A DNA stretch of 64,000 bases. It comes from Kaistella antarctica. Lineage in GTDB: Bacteria > Bacteroidota > Bacteroidia > Flavobacteriales > Weeksellaceae. Below the pieces are notes generated by a model. That model worked only from the letters and a program-made list of their open reading frames with translations. It made no database searches and was not told where the DNA came from. How positions within the stretch are numbered: the first letter of the stretch is position 1; each line of letters starts with the position of its first letter. Below, piece after piece: positions 35,780 through 45,280 of this stretch. The translations under genes were made by a program, and so were the position numbers. Location of the stretch: NCBI RefSeq assembly GCF_900109615.1, contig NZ_FOIX01000003.1:620001-684000 (forward strand). The letters run 5' to 3'.

Positions 35780-35804
35780 GTTTTTAAATTAAATATCAGA
35801 GATT

Positions 35805-35837
35805 AAATAAACGGACGCGGGTTCGTTTATTTTTTTG
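35805..35837 (+). terminator. Intrinsic terminator after the DUF3108 gene
   Basis: AAATAAACG (35805-35813) pairs with CGTTTATTT (35824-35832), followed by more T residues. Confidence 0.75.
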
Positions 35838-35899
35838 ATTTTTTTTCGAAATCATGTAACATTTTATACGAGTAATGTGTCTTATTCCTAAAACACTCC

Positions 35900-38323
35900 A
35901 TGAAAATTTTAATAACAACGCTACTGTTATTCTTTTCCTTTTTAAAATTGTACTCACAAACTGCGGAAAGCGATAGCATTTCTCGGAAGAAAATTAAAAT
36001 TACAAGGATTAGTAACGCTCCAAAAATTGATGGCATTTTAGATGAGGAAATTTGGAAAAGTGCGCCCATCTCCAAGAACTTTGTAGAACTTCAACCTGAA
36101 AATGGTAAAGCAGAAGATCCAACATTTAAAACTGAGGTGAAGATTTTATACGACGATACTGGAATTTATTTTGGCGCAAAAATGTATGATCCAGAGCCCG
36201 ATAAAATTGCGAAGGAACTGGTTGAAAGAGATGACGTAGGAAACGATGACTTTTTAGGCGTGATCATTAATGGGTATAATGACAAACAGCAAAGTTTAGA
36301 ATTTATCGTCATGCCGAGCGGTGTTCAGTTTGATGCAAAGATGACCAATGATTATGGTGAAGATTCTAACTGGAGTGCCGTTTGGTACAGTGTTGCAAAA
36401 ATTGACGCTGATGGCTGGACGGTCGAAATGAAAATCCCTTACTCCGAATTAAGGTTTCCCAAAAAAGACATCCAGGAATGGGGAATTAATTTTGTGAGAA
36501 ATATTCAACGACAAAAGAGAAAACTAACGTGGAACTTTATTGACAATAAAAAAGGCTCTTTTATGCTTTATGATGGCGTGATGACTGGAATTGAAAATAT
36601 AAATCCTCCTGTACGGTTGTCTTTCCTGCCCTACATTTCTACGTACGTTAATAATTACGATAATAAAACTTCGACTCTAACTAATGGTGGAATGGACGTG
36701 AAATATGGTATTAATGATGCGTTCACTTTAGATACGACGCTCATTCCAGATTTTGGCCAAACCGCTTTTGATGACAATATTTTAAATCTCGGTCCTTTTG
36801 AACAGCAATTTTCAGAAAAGCGTTCCTTTTTCACAGAAGGCACGGAACTTTTCAGCAAAGGTGATTTGTTTTACTCTCGTCGCGTTGGTGATTATCCTTC
36901 CAGAGAACCAAATTTAGAAGCTGACGAAATACTGCTCGACAATATTCAAAAAGTAAAATTATTAAACGCGACTAAAATTTCGGGAAGAACCAATAAAGGT
37001 TTGGGGATCGGCTTTTTCAATGCCATTACGAAAAAAACCGACGTAGAAATCAAGAATGAAGTTACAGGAGATATCCGCACTGAAACGGTAGAACCTTTAG
37101 CCAATTATAATGTCCTCGTTTTTGACCAAAGATTTAATGGTAATTCCTCAGTATCATTAATCAACACCAATGTTACGCGCGACGGAGATTTCCGGGATGC
37201 CAATGCCACTGCCCTTTTGGTTGATTTGACAGATAAGAAAAATAAATACAATCTTTATGGAGGTTTTAGAGGAAGTTATGTGAAAGACGGCAAGTCTGAT
37301 TTCGGCACCAACATCAATGCAGGAGTTAAAAAGATTTTCGGTAAAAGCACCTATCGAATTGGGTTTGAAGCGATTTCAAAAGATTATAACATTGATGATT
37401 TGGGTTATACAGGACAAACTAATAAAGTAAATTACAACGGAAATTACAGCTATCAGCTTTTACAGCCAAGCAAGAATTTTAATTCTATTAACTGGAACTT
37501 CAATCTCAATTATGCACGAAGGTTAGATACCGACTTGTTTAAAAGTTTTCAGATCAACACCAACATTTCTTTCGAGGACAAAAAATTCAGAAATTATGGC
37601 GGTGGTTTAATGGTGACGCCAAATGGCGAAAATGATCTGTACGAACCGCGCGTCTTCGGAAAACATTTATTTATTCCGTCTTTTGTAAATCCCTGGATTT
37701 GGTTTAATTCCGACAACCGCAAAAAATTTACTTATGAATTGACCATCGACTATTATGCTTACAATCAAAAAGGACGAAATAGAGTTAATAATGAACTCGA
37801 ACTCAATTACCGTCTCTCCGATCATTTTTCTGTTGGATATGAAGTGAATTATAATGTCAGCAATCAGGAGCAAGGTTTTACGGGCAAAGACGTAGACAAC
37901 ATTTACATCGGGACGAGAAATAGAAATACCGTTATTAATGGACTTACCTCAAAATATACGGTTAATAATAAGATGTCGCTCAGCTTTAGCTTAAGACATT
38001 ATTACACCGAAGTCAATTATAAAAGTTTCGGAACTTTGCAGGATAACGGTGAAGTTTTCTCAATCAATAATTACTCAAAGAACAATCAGACTTATAATGC
38101 TTGGAACGTCGATCTACGCTATTCGTGGTGGTTTGCACCGGGCAGTCAGTTGACCCTGCTCTATCAAAATGTCACACAAAATTTCTTGGACTACTCAAAG
38201 ATTAATTTCAAGAGCAACTTTAACAATTTATTTAATGAACCGATGAATAATACTTTAAGTTTAAAACTTACGTATTACATCGATTATAATCAAGCGAAGA
38301 CTTGGTTTAAAAAGAAGAATTAA
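35900..38323 (+). CDS. DUF5916 outer-membrane protein with N-terminal carbohydrate-binding-like domain
   Basis: An 807-residue exported protein: signal peptide 1-19 (ending LKLYSQ), a CBM9-like sugar-binding fold at about 30-215 (APKIDGILDEEIWKSAP, DTGIYFGAKMYDP, WTVEMKIPYSELRFP), then a long region of alternating aromatic strands to the end that fits an outer-membrane beta-barrel (LSYRL/YNVSN/SLSFSLRHYYTEVNYK). This is the DUF5916 layout. The role is unknown; sugar or metabolite binding at the cell surface is inferred from the N-terminal fold. Confidence 0.88.
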   Translation: MKILITTLLLFFSFLKLYSQTAESDSISRKKIKITRISNAPKIDGILDEEIWKSAPISKNFVELQPENGKAEDPTFKTEVKILYDDTGIYFGAKMYDPEPDKIAKELVERDDVGNDDFLGVIINGYNDKQQSLEFIVMPSGVQFDAKMTNDYGEDSNWSAVWYSVAKIDADGWTVEMKIPYSELRFPKKDIQEWGINFVRNIQRQKRKLTWNFIDNKKGSFMLYDGVMTGIENINPPVRLSFLPYISTYVNNYDNKTSTLTNGGMDVKYGINDAFTLDTTLIPDFGQTAFDDNILNLGPFEQQFSEKRSFFTEGTELFSKGDLFYSRRVGDYPSREPNLEADEILLDNIQKVKLLNATKISGRTNKGLGIGFFNAITKKTDVEIKNEVTGDIRTETVEPLANYNVLVFDQRFNGNSSVSLINTNVTRDGDFRDANATALLVDLTDKKNKYNLYGGFRGSYVKDGKSDFGTNINAGVKKIFGKSTYRIGFEAISKDYNIDDLGYTGQTNKVNYNGNYSYQLLQPSKNFNSINWNFNLNYARRLDTDLFKSFQINTNISFEDKKFRNYGGGLMVTPNGENDLYEPRVFGKHLFIPSFVNPWIWFNSDNRKKFTYELTIDYYAYNQKGRNRVNNELELNYRLSDHFSVGYEVNYNVSNQEQGFTGKDVDNIYIGTRNRNTVINGLTSKYTVNNKMSLSFSLRHYYTEVNYKSFGTLQDNGEVFSINNYSKNNQTYNAWNVDLRYSWWFAPGSQLTLLYQNVTQNFLDYSKINFKSNFNNLFNEPMNNTLSLKLTYYIDYNQAKTWFKKKN

Positions 38324-38347
38324 ATTTTCCCAAAATAGTACCAAACG

Positions 38348-38379
38348 AAAAAACTTCCAGATCATGTCTGGAAGTTTTT
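38348..38379. terminator. Bidirectional intrinsic terminator
   Basis: ACTTCCAGA (38353-38361) pairs with TCTGGAAGT (38367-38375), with A-run and T-run on the two sides. It lies between the convergent DUF5916 and pheS genes. Confidence 0.87.
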
Positions 38380-38430
38380 CTATTTGATTTATAGTCGATT
38401 AAAAAAGAATCAAGTTCAATTTTTATTTAA

Positions 38431-39441
38431 TTAAAGGCTCTTGAATTGCTCCAACATTCTTTTGTCATTTTCGTAGAACATTCGAATATCATTTATTTGA
38501 TAAAGAAGCATTGTAATTCTTTCGATGCCCATTCCAAAAGCATAACCGGAATATTTATCTGGATCGATATTAACATTGGTTAAAACGGCAGGATCTACCA
38601 TTCCACAACCCATGATTTCTAACCAACCTGTTCCTTTGGTGATTCGGTAATCGGTTTCAGAGTTTAAACCCCAATAAACATCAACTTCAGCACTTGGTTC
38701 TGTAAATGGAAAGTAAGAAGGTCTTAATCTGATTTTTGATTTTCCGAAAAGTTCTGTGGTAAAGAATTGAATGGTTTGTTTTAAATCTGCAAAACTTACA
38801 TTTTGATCAATGTATAGACCTTCGATTTGGTGAAAAATACAGTGTGAACGGGAAGAAATGGCTTCATTTCTAAAAACCCGACCGGGAGATAAAATTCTCA
38901 TCGGAGGTTCATTTTCTTCCATATATCGGATTTGAACCGATGAAGTATGCGTTCTCAATAACAAATCAGGATTGGTTTCGATGAAAAAAGTATCCTGCAT
39001 ATCACGCGCTGGATGGTATTCCGGGAGATTTAACGCCGTGAAATTATGCCAGTCATCTTCAATTTCTGGTCCGTCTGCCACGGCAAAACCGATTGATCTG
39101 AAGATTTCAATAATCCTGTTTTTCACCAAATTGATGGGATGACGCGTTCCTAATTCTGACGGGAAACCTGGTTTGGTTAAATCGTCTTTTTCAAAAAGGA
39201 TGCTAGATGTAGTGGCACTCTTTAAACCTTCTAACTTTGCTTCTACGGCTTGTTTTAAGGTATTTATTTTTTGTCCGAATTCTTTTTTCTGTTCGTTGGG
39301 AACTTCTTTGAATTTCGAAAAAATATCATTTAAAATCCCTTTCTTCCCGCTATATTGGATACGGAATTGCTCAATTTCATCTTTATTCGTCGAACTGAAA
39401 TTTTCTACTTCAACCAATAAGGCATCAATCTTTTCTAACAT
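38431..39441 (-). CDS. pheS: Phenylalanyl-tRNA synthetase alpha subunit
   Basis: Catalytic subunit that charges tRNA-Phe. The 336-residue product has the N-terminal coiled coil, then class II motifs: [59 protein letters not shown] and [15 protein letters not shown] [14 protein letters not shown]. The ATG at 39439-39441 is chosen since it opens the coiled coil and lies 21 nt after a -7 element. pheT is not adjacent, so the subunits are encoded apart, which is common in this group. Confidence 0.96.
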   Translation of the reverse strand: MLEKIDALLVEVENFSSTNKDEIEQFRIQYSGKKGILNDIFSKFKEVPNEQKKEFGQKINTLKQAVEAKLEGLKSATTSSILFEKDDLTKPGFPSELGTRHPINLVKNRIIEIFRSIGFAVADGPEIEDDWHNFTALNLPEYHPARDMQDTFFIETNPDLLLRTHTSSVQIRYMEENEPPMRILSPGRVFRNEAISSRSHCIFHQIEGLYIDQNVSFADLKQTIQFFTTELFGKSKIRLRPSYFPFTEPSAEVDVYWGLNSETDYRITKGTGWLEIMGCGMVDPAVLTNVNIDPDKYSGYAFGMGIERITMLLYQINDIRMFYENDKRMLEQFKSL

Positions 39442-39462
39442 TTTCTTTAATATAAGTGAGTG

Positions 39463-39470
39463 CAAAAATA
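39463..39470 (-). promoter_or_regulatory. -7 element of pheS
   Basis: TATTTTTG on the minus strand, 21 nt before the pheS start, in the 77-nt gap after rdgB. Confidence 0.45.
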
Positions 39471-39518
39471 CAATTTTTCGTTTAAAATCTCGTAGCGGAT
39501 TTTAAGTAAAGTTTAAAT

Positions 39519-40100
39519 TTAAGAATTACGCTCCACGAATTCTAAAAATTGCTCAATCGCTTTTTTACGGTGGCTGATTTTATTTTTATCTTCTGCTTTC
39601 ATTTCGGCAAAAGTAAATTCATGATTCTCAGGAACAAAAATCGGGTCGTAACCGAATCCTTTTTCACCACGAACTTCTTTGGTCAAAGTTCCATAAACTC
39701 TCCCTTCAAAATAGTTGGTTCCAGTTTCATCAACCAAGCACATTACCGTTACGAAATAGGCTTTGCGATTTTCTACTCCATCTAACTCTTCTAAAACTTT
39801 CGCCATATTTTTGGCAAAGTCATGATCGCCTGCATACCGTGCAGAATAAATCCCAGGTCTTTCGTCAATTGCCTCTACTACCAAGCCGGAATCATCTCCT
39901 AGACTCGGTTTTCCAGTCGTGTTAAAACAATACTGGGCTTTGATTAAAGCATTGGCGTGAAAGGTAGTTCCATCTTCTACAATTTCTTCGTGGATATTAT
40001 AATCAGTCAGAGAAGTCACGGTGAATTGATCTCCTAATATTTGTTGAATTTCTTCTTTCTTGTGAGCGTTGTGCGTTGCTATAAGGATTTCCTTTTTCAT
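39519..40100 (-). CDS. rdgB: Non-canonical purine NTP pyrophosphatase (RdgB/HAM1)
   Basis: Hydrolyses ITP, dITP and XTP to keep them out of nucleic acids. The 193-residue protein has ILIATHNAHKKEEIQQIL at the start, LGDDSGLVVEAIDERPGIYSARYAG with the catalytic Asp, EVRGEKGFGYDPIFVPE and KISHRKKAIEQF, all standard for the family. A heptamer-like repeat lies immediately before its start codon. Confidence 0.95.
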   Translation of the reverse strand: MKKEILIATHNAHKKEEIQQILGDQFTVTSLTDYNIHEEIVEDGTTFHANALIKAQYCFNTTGKPSLGDDSGLVVEAIDERPGIYSARYAGDHDFAKNMAKVLEELDGVENRKAYFVTVMCLVDETGTNYFEGRVYGTLTKEVRGEKGFGYDPIFVPENHEFTFAEMKAEDKNKISHRKKAIEQFLEFVERNS

Positions 40101-40130
40101 GGGTATGAGTAATGGGTAATGAGTGATGAG
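40101..40130. repeat. Short tandem heptamer-like repeat before rdgB
   Basis: The 30 bases right upstream of the rdgB start are about four imperfect copies of ATGAGTA (ATGAGTAATGGGTAATGAGT and so on). It lies where a leader would be and has no coding potential. Confidence 0.6.
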
Positions 40131-40168
40131 TTATATTAAAAAACTTTGTCAATATTTTTTAGACCGTA

Positions 40169-41002
40169 CTAATTTTCAATGTAGTGCACTCTGTATTTTT
40201 TACTGAACAAAATATAAAAGGTGGTGAAGAGTACGATTCCAAGTCCTAAAAGTAACCATTCGGAAACCTGAAAAGTATCGGCGAAACTTTCTGTTTTATT
40301 ATAAAATATTAAAATAGAAGAACATAAATTATTAAAGGCGTGCAAAAGAATGGGTAAAAGCAGCGATTTTGTTTTGTAGTAAACCAATCCCAAAACACTT
40401 CCTAATAAAACGGCTCCTACAAACTGCCAAGGATTTGCATGAACCAATCCAAAGACGACGGCCGAAATAATAATAGCCGTTTTAGGTTTCATTCCTTTAT
40501 TGAGAAGACCTTTCATAATAATTCCTCGGAAAACTATCTCTTCAAAAACCGGCGCCATAATAACCGCAAGCAGAATCAAAGTAGCTTTGTTGCTGGTCAT
40601 TTTCGCCATTAAGTCAGTAAAATATTGGTAATATTCGCCAAAGAAAGGACCTGTAATTGGAATAAGTGAGGTTGTAAATTCTGCAATTAACATCATTCCA
40701 AACATCATTGGAAATATTAACAGATAGGTCATCAAATTGGGCGAGCTCATATTAAAATTAAGTTTTTTTCCAATCTTCGGACGGTAGATAAAATAGTCAA
40801 AGGCGAAAATAGCTCCCATAAATCCAGCGGCGTTAGCGACTATCAGGTAATAATCTTGGTATTGCATATTCACATTAAAAGCAAACACGGATATTACATT
40901 TAAAATTGCAACCAAGAAACTTCCAGCCATAAAACCGCTTACTAGAGCGAGCGCACCTTTGCCATCGAAAATATATTTTTTAGCAACTGATTTTCCTTCC
41001 AT
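40169..41002 (-). CDS. CPBP family intramembrane metalloprotease
   Basis: A 277-residue protein with about eight membrane helices and the three glutamic-type CAAX protease motifs: Glu154-Glu155-x3-Arg159 in EEIVFRG, Phe184-x3-His188 in FGLVHAN and His221-x3-Asn225 in HAFNN. Eukaryotic Rce1 cleaves prenylated proteins; bacterial members act in peptide maturation or immunity to bacteriocins. The target here is unknown. Confidence 0.9.
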   Translation of the reverse strand: MEGKSVAKKYIFDGKGALALVSGFMAGSFLVAILNVISVFAFNVNMQYQDYYLIVANAAGFMGAIFAFDYFIYRPKIGKKLNFNMSSPNLMTYLLIFPMMFGMMLIAEFTTSLIPITGPFFGEYYQYFTDLMAKMTSNKATLILLAVIMAPVFEEIVFRGIIMKGLLNKGMKPKTAIIISAVVFGLVHANPWQFVGAVLLGSVLGLVYYKTKSLLLPILLHAFNNLCSSILIFYNKTESFADTFQVSEWLLLGLGIVLFTTFYILFSKKYRVHYIEN

Positions 41003-41018
41003 GAACTTTTAATTTGGG

Positions 41019-41026
41019 CAAAGATA
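41019..41026 (-). promoter_or_regulatory. -7 element of the CPBP protease gene
   Basis: TATCTTTG on the minus strand, 16 nt before the start codon. Confidence 0.5.
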
Positions 41027-41158
41027 AATCTTTAAATAAAAAACCACGAACAGAGCTTGTTATTTGTCGATCTAAATTGTCACGTCGTAAATTAAAGAAA
41101 CGGTTCACATTTTCATTTTCGGTAAAAAAAAGCGATTTTTGCAATCTCAAAAATAATT

Positions 41159-42754
41159 ATGTCAGATCTACTTAAAGAAATAGGGAAAAGAAAAACCTTT
41201 GGAATTATTGCCCATCCAGATGCGGGAAAAACCACGCTTACGGAAAAATTGTTGCTTTTTGGAGGTGCGATTCAGGAAGCCGGTGCTGTAAAATCGAATA
41301 AAATTAAGAAAGGCGCGACTTCCGATTTCATGGAAATTGAAAGACAGAGAGGAATTTCTGTGGCAACTTCTGTTTTAGCATTTGAATATAAAGGTCACAA
41401 AATCAATATTTTAGATACGCCTGGTCACAAGGATTTTGCGGAAGACACCTACCGAACTTTAACCGCAGTAGATTCTGTAATCGTTGTAGTTGATGTTGCA
41501 AAAGGAGTTGAGGAACAGACTGAAAAATTAGTTCAAGTTTGTCGTATGCGAAATATTCCGATGATTGTTTTCATTAATAAATTAGATCGTGAAGGAAAAG
41601 ACGCCTTCGATTTATTGGATGAAGTAGAGCAAAAATTAGGTTTAACTGTTTGTCCACTTTCTTTGCCAATTGGTATGGGAAGTGATTTCCAAGGAATTTA
41701 TAATATTTGGGAACATAATATTCAGTTATTTTTAGAAGAGAAAAAACAAAGAGTTGGTGAAGCGATCAAATTTGAGGATATCAACGATTCAAAAATTGAT
41801 GAGGAAATTGGTGAAAAAGCTGCCGCAACTTTGAGAGAGGAATTAGAATTGGTTCGCGAGGTGTATCCAGAATTTAATCGCGAAGATTATATGAATGGTG
41901 ATTTACAACCAGTATTTTTTGGTTCCGCTTTAAATAATTTTGGAGTTCGTGAACTGTTAGACGCTTTTATTGAAATCGCACCCAATCCACAACCTAAAGA
42001 AAGTGATACCAGATTGGTGAAACCAGAAGAGAAAGATTTCACTGGATTTATCTTTAAAATTCACGCCAACATGGATCCGAAACACCGCGATCGATTGGCT
42101 TTCGTGAAGATTGTTTCCGGAACCTTTAAAAGAAATGAAAATTACCTTTTAGTTAGAGAAAATAAGAAAATGAAATTCTCTTCACCCAACGCCTTCTTCG
42201 CAGATAAAAAAGAAGTCGTGGACGAAAGTTTCCCGGGAGATATCGTCGGACTTCACGATACGGGAAATTTCAGAATTGGAGATACTTTGACTGGTGGTGA
42301 AAAAATGAGTTTCAAAGGAATTCCCAATTTCTCGCCAGAACATTTTAGATACATTAATAATGATGATCCATTAAAAGCCAAACAGTTAGCGAAAGGAATC
42401 GACCAGTTAATGGACGAAGGCGTAGCGCAATTATTTACTTTGGATATGAATAATCGGAAAATTATCGGAACAGTTGGAGCGCTTCAATACGAGGTTATTC
42501 AGTACCGTTTGGAACATGAATATGGTGCGAAATGTACGTATGAACCACTTTCCATTCACAAAGCATGTTGGATTGAGGCCGATGAAAAGTCAGATGAATA
42601 TAAAGAGTTCGCGAGATTGAAACAGCGCTTTATGTGTAAGGATAAATATGGACAACCCGTATTTTTAGCCGATTCATCTTTTACGATTCACATGACTCAG
42701 GAGAAATTCCCGAACGTGAAATTGCACTTCATCAGCGAATTTAAGCAAGATTAA
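41159..42754 (+). CDS. prfC: Peptide chain release factor 3
   Basis: A GTPase that frees RF1/RF2 from the ribosome after termination. The 531-residue protein has G1 AHPDAGKTTLTEKLL (18-32), switch segments with SDFMEIERQRGISVATSV, G3 DTPGHKDF, G4 FINKLDRE and the RF3-specific C-terminal domain (GALQYEVIQYRLEHEYGAKC). Length is that of E. coli RF3. Monocistronic, ended by the terminator at 42798. Confidence 0.96.
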   Translation: MSDLLKEIGKRKTFGIIAHPDAGKTTLTEKLLLFGGAIQEAGAVKSNKIKKGATSDFMEIERQRGISVATSVLAFEYKGHKINILDTPGHKDFAEDTYRTLTAVDSVIVVVDVAKGVEEQTEKLVQVCRMRNIPMIVFINKLDREGKDAFDLLDEVEQKLGLTVCPLSLPIGMGSDFQGIYNIWEHNIQLFLEEKKQRVGEAIKFEDINDSKIDEEIGEKAAATLREELELVREVYPEFNREDYMNGDLQPVFFGSALNNFGVRELLDAFIEIAPNPQPKESDTRLVKPEEKDFTGFIFKIHANMDPKHRDRLAFVKIVSGTFKRNENYLLVRENKKMKFSSPNAFFADKKEVVDESFPGDIVGLHDTGNFRIGDTLTGGEKMSFKGIPNFSPEHFRYINNDDPLKAKQLAKGIDQLMDEGVAQLFTLDMNNRKIIGTVGALQYEVIQYRLEHEYGAKCTYEPLSIHKACWIEADEKSDEYKEFARLKQRFMCKDKYGQPVFLADSSFTIHMTQEKFPNVKLHFISEFKQD

Positions 42755-42797
42755 TTTGTAAAGTCTTTGTAAATTAATTTGCAAAATACAGATAGAG

Positions 42798-42826
42798 AGA
42801 CTCTTATTTATTTTAAGAGTCTTTTT
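42798..42826 (+). terminator. Intrinsic terminator after prfC
   Basis: AGACTCTTA (42798-42806) pairs with TAAGAGTCT (42814-42822), followed by TTTT. Confidence 0.82.
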
Positions 42827-42884
42827 GCATTTTTAAGGGAATGCTATTTGATTACCTTGTCTCGATTAAAATTTAAAAATCCTA

Positions 42885-44030
42885 ATGAAAAATATATTGG
42901 TCACTCTGCTTCTCTTGGTCATGGCAACCTCTTGCAGCGAGCAGGAATTTAGCGAGGCAACAAGTTCTATAAAACGTGCCGACAGTCTTTTTACCAAAGC
43001 CAATGACGGTTTAAAAACGATAGATTCCATTTCAAAAAGAATCAATGATTCGGATGGAGTCGCCAGAAAAGTCCTAATTCCAACAATTGAAAAACAGACC
43101 AAAAGAATTGACAGCACGCTGAAATCTGGCAGATGGAAAATCGATTCCATTAATAAAGATATTGCAGAAATTACCAAACACGTAAAAGCGGGAACTGATG
43201 TTGCAAAAACTTTAGATTCTGCCAATAAAGCGCTGCAAAATGGCGAAAACGCAATTTCAGTTTTAGCTAAAACCGCGGATAAAATTTTGAAGAGAACTCA
43301 AAGTCAAAAAGCGACTATTCCACAAGATGAAGGAAATTCAAATTCTACCAATAATCGAAACAATACGGTTGTCGTTCCGCCGATTGTAGAGAAGAACCCT
43401 TTGGTTAAAACAGCAATTTTAGAAATTCAGGTGGAAGATATTACGCAAGCGAAATCGATTTTAAAACAGAAAATTCGAGAAAGCAATGCGGATTTGGTTT
43501 CGGAAAATTTCAGTCAAAAAGAAGGATTTGAAAGAGAATACGTCACACTGAAAGTACCACTTTATAATTTTGACAATTTGGTTTCTAACCTGTCAAATGG
43601 ACTTGGAGAAGTGAAATCGAAATCGACGGAGAGTGAAGGAAAAGATTATATTTCAAGTCAAATGTGCGACATAGAAATTACTTTAGTTCAGAAAGAATTA
43701 ACAGCATCTAATCAAATAGTTACTGATGATAACAATAGAGATTCTGATACTTTTGGATCCAAATCTTCGTCGGCATTTATGAGTGGATTTAAAGTTTTGG
43801 GAGAGATGATGATTGCGATTCTACCCTTATGGCCAATCTTCCTTATTGCAGGTTTAATCTTCTATTTTGTGAGAAGAAATAAAAAAAATAAGGAAATCAA
43901 ATTGTTAGAAAATAAAGCTGATATTCCAGTTCAAAAAGCGGAAATAACTACTCCATCGGCAATCGTAGAAAATGACAAAACTGAGATTTCTGAGGAGCCA
44001 GATTACTCTAAATATTTACCGAAGAAATAA
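42885..44030 (+). CDS. DUF4349 lipoprotein with coiled coil and C-terminal membrane anchor
   Basis: A 381-residue protein: lipoprotein signal ending MATSC (Cys17), a charged helical part to about 145 likely to be a coiled coil, a DUF4349 domain at about 175-280 (VKTAILEIQVEDITQAKSIL, YVTLKVPLYNFDNLVSNL), a membrane helix at about 307-329 and a basic cytoplasmic tail. Lipid anchor and membrane helix together would hold both ends of the protein at the inner membrane, or bridge two membranes. Function unknown. Confidence 0.85.
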   Translation: MKNILVTLLLLVMATSCSEQEFSEATSSIKRADSLFTKANDGLKTIDSISKRINDSDGVARKVLIPTIEKQTKRIDSTLKSGRWKIDSINKDIAEITKHVKAGTDVAKTLDSANKALQNGENAISVLAKTADKILKRTQSQKATIPQDEGNSNSTNNRNNTVVVPPIVEKNPLVKTAILEIQVEDITQAKSILKQKIRESNADLVSENFSQKEGFEREYVTLKVPLYNFDNLVSNLSNGLGEVKSKSTESEGKDYISSQMCDIEITLVQKELTASNQIVTDDNNRDSDTFGSKSSSAFMSGFKVLGEMMIAILPLWPIFLIAGLIFYFVRRNKKNKEIKLLENKADIPVQKAEITTPSAIVENDKTEISEEPDYSKYLPKK

Positions 44031-44062
44031 TTTAGTTAGAGAAAATATCTGTGATTTTTATA

Positions 44063-44200
44063 AACACAAATATCACTAATGATTTTCGCAAATGTCACTA
44101 ATAATAAATTACATTTAAAACAGAGAGGACGAAGAAATCATCTATTTCTTCGTCCTTTATTTGTGTAATTCGTGCAACCTATTTGTGCAATTAGTGTTTA
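44063..44200. repeat. Inverted-repeat pair flanking the terminator between DUF4349 and DUF2891 genes
   Basis: About 44063-44101 reads ACACAAATATCACTAAT then GCAAATGTCACTAAT; 44159-44200 reads ATTTGTGTAATTCGTGCAA then ATTTGTGCAATTAGTGT, roughly the reverse complement. Each arm is itself two degenerate copies of CACAAAT-x3-CACTAAT. This looks like a decayed miniature element inserted around the terminator hairpin. Confidence 0.55.
44126..44159. terminator. Strong intrinsic terminator after the DUF4349 gene
   Basis: A perfect 13-bp stem (AGGACGAAGAAAT at 44126-44138 with 44144-44156) around a 5-nt loop, followed by a T-rich stretch. It also serves the convergent DUF2891 gene region. Confidence 0.87.
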
Positions 44201-44203
44201 AAT

Positions 44204-45280
44204 TTATTCTTCGCTCAAAGCATAAACCGCGAAACTTGCTAACCAATGATCGCCGCCGTAATTCCCCTGGAAAAGCAAAGGTAAAGCGTTGGCTAAAAAC
44301 TTATCAGAGGTTGTTGCAAACTGTTTTTTCAACGGGTGATTAGGTGGCAGTGATTTCGAAATTCCTTTCATAGTCCAGGCTCTGGTGAAGGAAAGTCCGA
44401 CCAAGTGAACCGTTTGGAAATCATTGATATCACTTATGATTGGGATCTCAGATATGTTAGCGATACTTCGTTTTTCATAAAAAAGATTAAACCATTTTAC
44501 AAACTCTTTCTGTTGCAGAATCCTGCGCATTAAATCTGCAATCTCGAGACTTGGAGAAAAGAAATCACTTCCGTCTGGTTCGAGATAAGCGGGAGTTTTT
44601 TGATCTTTTAAATAAAAGTATTTTGATTTTTCAACCAATTGATTTTCGAAAACTTTATCGTTAGAGATTCTCGCCCAATCAATCGCAAACGCCATGGCAA
44701 AGGCGGAATTCGGATGAACTCCAGTTCGGTTTGGATAGGTTTGTTTGGGTAAATAAATTTTCCAAAGGCGCAAGATCTCGTCGGTTAATGGTCTTAAATT
44801 TTGATGCCAAATTTTCGCTTGTGGATCATCCCAAGTCATCAGTTCTTGATCTAATTTCAGCAACCACGCCCAACCATACGTTCTTTCGAAATTCATTGAA
44901 ACGGCATACTTTGTAAAATAGGCTGATTCTTCTTTTATTTTTTCTGGTTGAAAAGAAGTGTTTAAAATTTCTAGAATTTCTTTTCTATTAGCCAGATTTG
45001 GTTTTGACTTTAATAAGCGAACCAACATCCAATGTCCATGAACAGAAGAATGCCAGTCGAAACAGCCATAAAAACTTGGGTGAAGTTCGGCGGGTTTTAA
45101 AGCGGCTTCTATTTCGTTATTAATAATGTGAGCTGTTTTATTGGGATATTCTTGATTGATGCATTTCAGTGGTTTTTCAGCCAACTTCAGGGCAATCTCA
45201 TCCGTGAATTTTGGTAGAATTTGAGCGTTGAAAGTGGAGGTTAATAGAACTGCAACTGGTATAAATTTTTTCATTTTCAA
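44204..45280 (-). CDS. DUF2891 secreted protein
   Basis: A 358-residue exported protein with a signal peptide ending near TFNAQ. The body is helical with HPSFYGCFDWHSSVHGHWMLVRLL, YGWAWLLKLDQEL, GVHPNSAFAMAFAIDWAR and a final GGDHWLASFAVYAL, the DUF2891 pattern with an alpha/alpha-barrel look and conserved Asp, Trp and His residues. An enzymatic role on sugars is possible but not shown. Start at 45280 or at the second Met (45274). Confidence 0.85.
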   Translation of the reverse strand: MKMKKFIPVAVLLTSTFNAQILPKFTDEIALKLAEKPLKCINQEYPNKTAHIINNEIEAALKPAELHPSFYGCFDWHSSVHGHWMLVRLLKSKPNLANRKEILEILNTSFQPEKIKEESAYFTKYAVSMNFERTYGWAWLLKLDQELMTWDDPQAKIWHQNLRPLTDEILRLWKIYLPKQTYPNRTGVHPNSAFAMAFAIDWARISNDKVFENQLVEKSKYFYLKDQKTPAYLEPDGSDFFSPSLEIADLMRRILQQKEFVKWFNLFYEKRSIANISEIPIISDINDFQTVHLVGLSFTRAWTMKGISKSLPPNHPLKKQFATTSDKFLANALPLLFQGNYGGDHWLASFAVYALSEE

